In this document: positions 13,997 through 15,231 of the stretch, piece by piece
Numbering within the stretch: position 1 is the stretch's first letter
Layout of the letters: the number at the start of each line of letters is the position of its first letter
Assembly (NCBI GenBank): GCA_025457805.1
Contig: JALOTR010000007.1
Span: 1-15,231, forward strand
Source of the DNA: Akkermansiaceae bacterium
Lineage (GTDB): Bacteria; Verrucomicrobiota; Verrucomicrobiia; Verrucomicrobiales; Akkermansiaceae
Direction of reading: 5' to 3'
DNA: 15,231 nucleotides
The notes under the pieces: generated by a model
Seen by the model: the letters and a program-made list of their open reading frames with translations, nothing else
What the model was told of the DNA's origin: nothing
Databases searched by the model: none
Program-made: the position numbers and the translations under genes

Positions 13997-15231
13997 ATGA
14001 ACCTCCTCGCCGCCGCGCCGCAACTGATGGGCCTCGATTGGTCCGTCATCGCCATCTATTTCTTTGCCCTTGTCGGCATTGTCTATTGGTCATCGGGAAA
14101 ACAAAAGGACACGTCCGACTACTTCCTCGCCGGCCGCCATGCCGGTTGGTTCGTGGTGGGATGTTCCATTTTTGCATCGAACATCGGCTCCGAGCACATC
14201 GTCGGCCTCGCGGGTTCGGGTGCCAACAACGGCATGGCCCAGGCGCACTGGGAAATGCATGGTTGGGTGCTCCTCATCCTTGGTTGGTTTTTCGTGCCGT
14301 TTTATTATAGCTCCGGCGTCTTCACCATGCCCGAGTTCCTCGAGCGTCGCTTCGATGCCCGCTCGCGCTGGGTCCTTTCGATTGTTTCACTCATTGCTTA
14401 CGTGTTCACCAAGGTCTCGGTGACCGTCTATGCGGGAGCCATTGTTTTCCAAACGCTCCTTCCGGATACCTTCGGCTCGCCCGCAAACGCTTTCTGGGTG
14501 GGCGCGATTGTCACCGTGCTGCTGACTGGAGTTTACACGGTCTTCGGCGGCCTGCGGGCAGTCATTTATACTGAAGTGTTGCAAACCGTGGTGCTCATCA
14601 TGGGCTCGCTTTTCATCACCTTCTATGGTCTCGGGAAACTCGGCGGCTGGGGCGAACTCGTGGCCACCGCAAAACCGAACGCCCCCAATTTTGCGCTTTG
14701 GCGTCCGCTCTCTGACATGAATTTCCCCTGGTTGGGAGTGGTGATCGCATCTTTCGTCATCGGCGTGTGGTATTGGTGCACGGATCAATACATCGTCCAG
14801 CGCACACTCGCCGCCAAGAACATCCAACACGCCCGCCGCGGCGCGATGTGGGGCGGTGCTTTGAAGATTCTTCCGGTGTTCATCTTCCTCATCCCCGGCA
14901 TGATTGGTTGGGCGCTGCACCAGAAGGGCATCATGAACATCGCTGCAAATCCGGATGGCTCGATCGTGGGTGATAAAATTTTCCCCACGATGGTCGCCGA
15001 GCTGCTGCCACTGGGTCTTCGTGGATTGGTGGTCGCAGGTTTGCTTTCAGCGCTGATGTCTTCGCTTGCATCTCTCTTCAACTCCTGCGCCACGTTGTTC
15101 ACGGTGGATATTTATGACAAGCTTCGCCCGGGACAAACCCAGAAGAAGCTCGTCGCGGTTGGCCGCACCGCCACCATTGTGGTGGTGGGCTTCGGTCTGA
15201 TCTGGATTCCGGTGATGAAGGTGATCTCGGA
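13997..15231 (+). CDS. Sodium/sugar symporter (SSS/SLC5, SGLT-like), 3' end outside the window
   Basis: The first 411 residues of an inner-membrane sodium-coupled solute transporter; the family is usually 500 or more residues. Signature stretches include YFLAGRHAGWFVVGCSIFAS, GSEHIVGLAGSGA, MPEFLERRFD, YTVFGGLRAVIYTEVLQ, WYWCTDQYIVQRTLAAKN and LLSALMSSLASLFNSCATLF. Residues His67, Glu86, Tyr259/Trp260 and Lys290 line up with the sugar-site set of human SGLT1 (His83, Glu102, Tyr290/Trp291, Lys321). vSGLT has Gln69 where this protein has His67. The SSLAS segment (from 355) carries the conserved sodium-site serines. As the last visible gene of araBAD it most likely imports L-arabinose, although substrate is inferred from context only. 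The start is supported by a 29-nt gap after araD and immediate entry into the first helix. Confidence 0.92.
   Translation, partial: MNLLAAAPQLMGLDWSVIAIYFFALVGIVYWSSGKQKDTSDYFLAGRHAGWFVVGCSIFASNIGSEHIVGLAGSGANNGMAQAHWEMHGWVLLILGWFFVPFYYSSGVFTMPEFLERRFDARSRWVLSIVSLIAYVFTKVSVTVYAGAIVFQTLLPDTFGSPANAFWVGAIVTVLLTGVYTVFGGLRAVIYTEVLQTVVLIMGSLFITFYGLGKLGGWGELVATAKPNAPNFALWRPLSDMNFPWLGVVIASFVIGVWYWCTDQYIVQRTLAAKNIQHARRGAMWGGALKILPVFIFLIPGMIGWALHQKGIMNIAANPDGSIVGDKIFPTMVAELLPLGLRGLVVAGLLSALMSSLASLFNSCATLFTVDIYDKLRPGQTQKKLVAVGRTATIVVVGFGLIWIPVMKVIS

Overview
The window looks like a chromosomal segment from a verrucomicrobial bacterium, most likely in or near Verrucomicrobiales/Akkermansiaceae. This is an inference from gene content: a giant autotransporter-associated beta-strand repeat protein, an exo-alpha-sialidase with accessory N-terminal domains, a menaquinone gene block, and an L-arabinose operon divergent from a LacI-type regulator. 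The DNA is G+C-rich (about 60% by eye). None of the start codons I assign has a clear Shine-Dalgarno sequence. I see no rRNA, tRNA, CRISPR array, insertion sequence or phage gene.

Layout. Positions 1-2488 (minus) hold the N-terminal 829 residues of an exported repeat protein whose 3' end lies outside the window. A 324-bp divergent intergenic region (2489-2812) contains a strong hairpin and two inverted repeats. Positions 2813-4777 (plus) encode a secreted GH33-type sialidase with five Asp-boxes. It converges, with a 7-bp gap, on a small metallophosphoesterase gene (4785-5570, minus). Divergent from that is a tight plus-strand cluster (5657-8878): menA, menC, a short menE and an 85-residue two-helix membrane protein, with 12-nt spacing or short overlaps.

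Positions 8891-9943 (minus) encode a LacI-family regulator. Divergent from it is araB-araA-araD followed by an SGLT-like sodium/sugar symporter that runs off the right edge (10048-15231). A 13-bp palindrome, TATGACTGTCATA (9985-9997), sits between the regulator and araB and is the best operator candidate.

How the genes work together. The symporter probably imports L-arabinose. AraA isomerises it to L-ribulose, AraB phosphorylates that, and AraD epimerises the product to D-xylulose 5-phosphate for the pentose phosphate pathway. MenC and MenE convert SHCHC to o-succinylbenzoate and then to its CoA ester. MenA prenylates the later product DHNA, so this block covers three non-consecutive steps of menaquinone synthesis and the remaining men genes must lie elsewhere. 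The sialidase and the repeat protein face the outside of the cell and may share divergent control.

No clearly new multi-gene system is visible. The most unusual signal is a short DNA word, CTGTTAG, present ten times on both strands and in several reading frames. Twelve of the fourteen TTAG tetramers in the window lie inside CTGTTAG or TTGTTAG.
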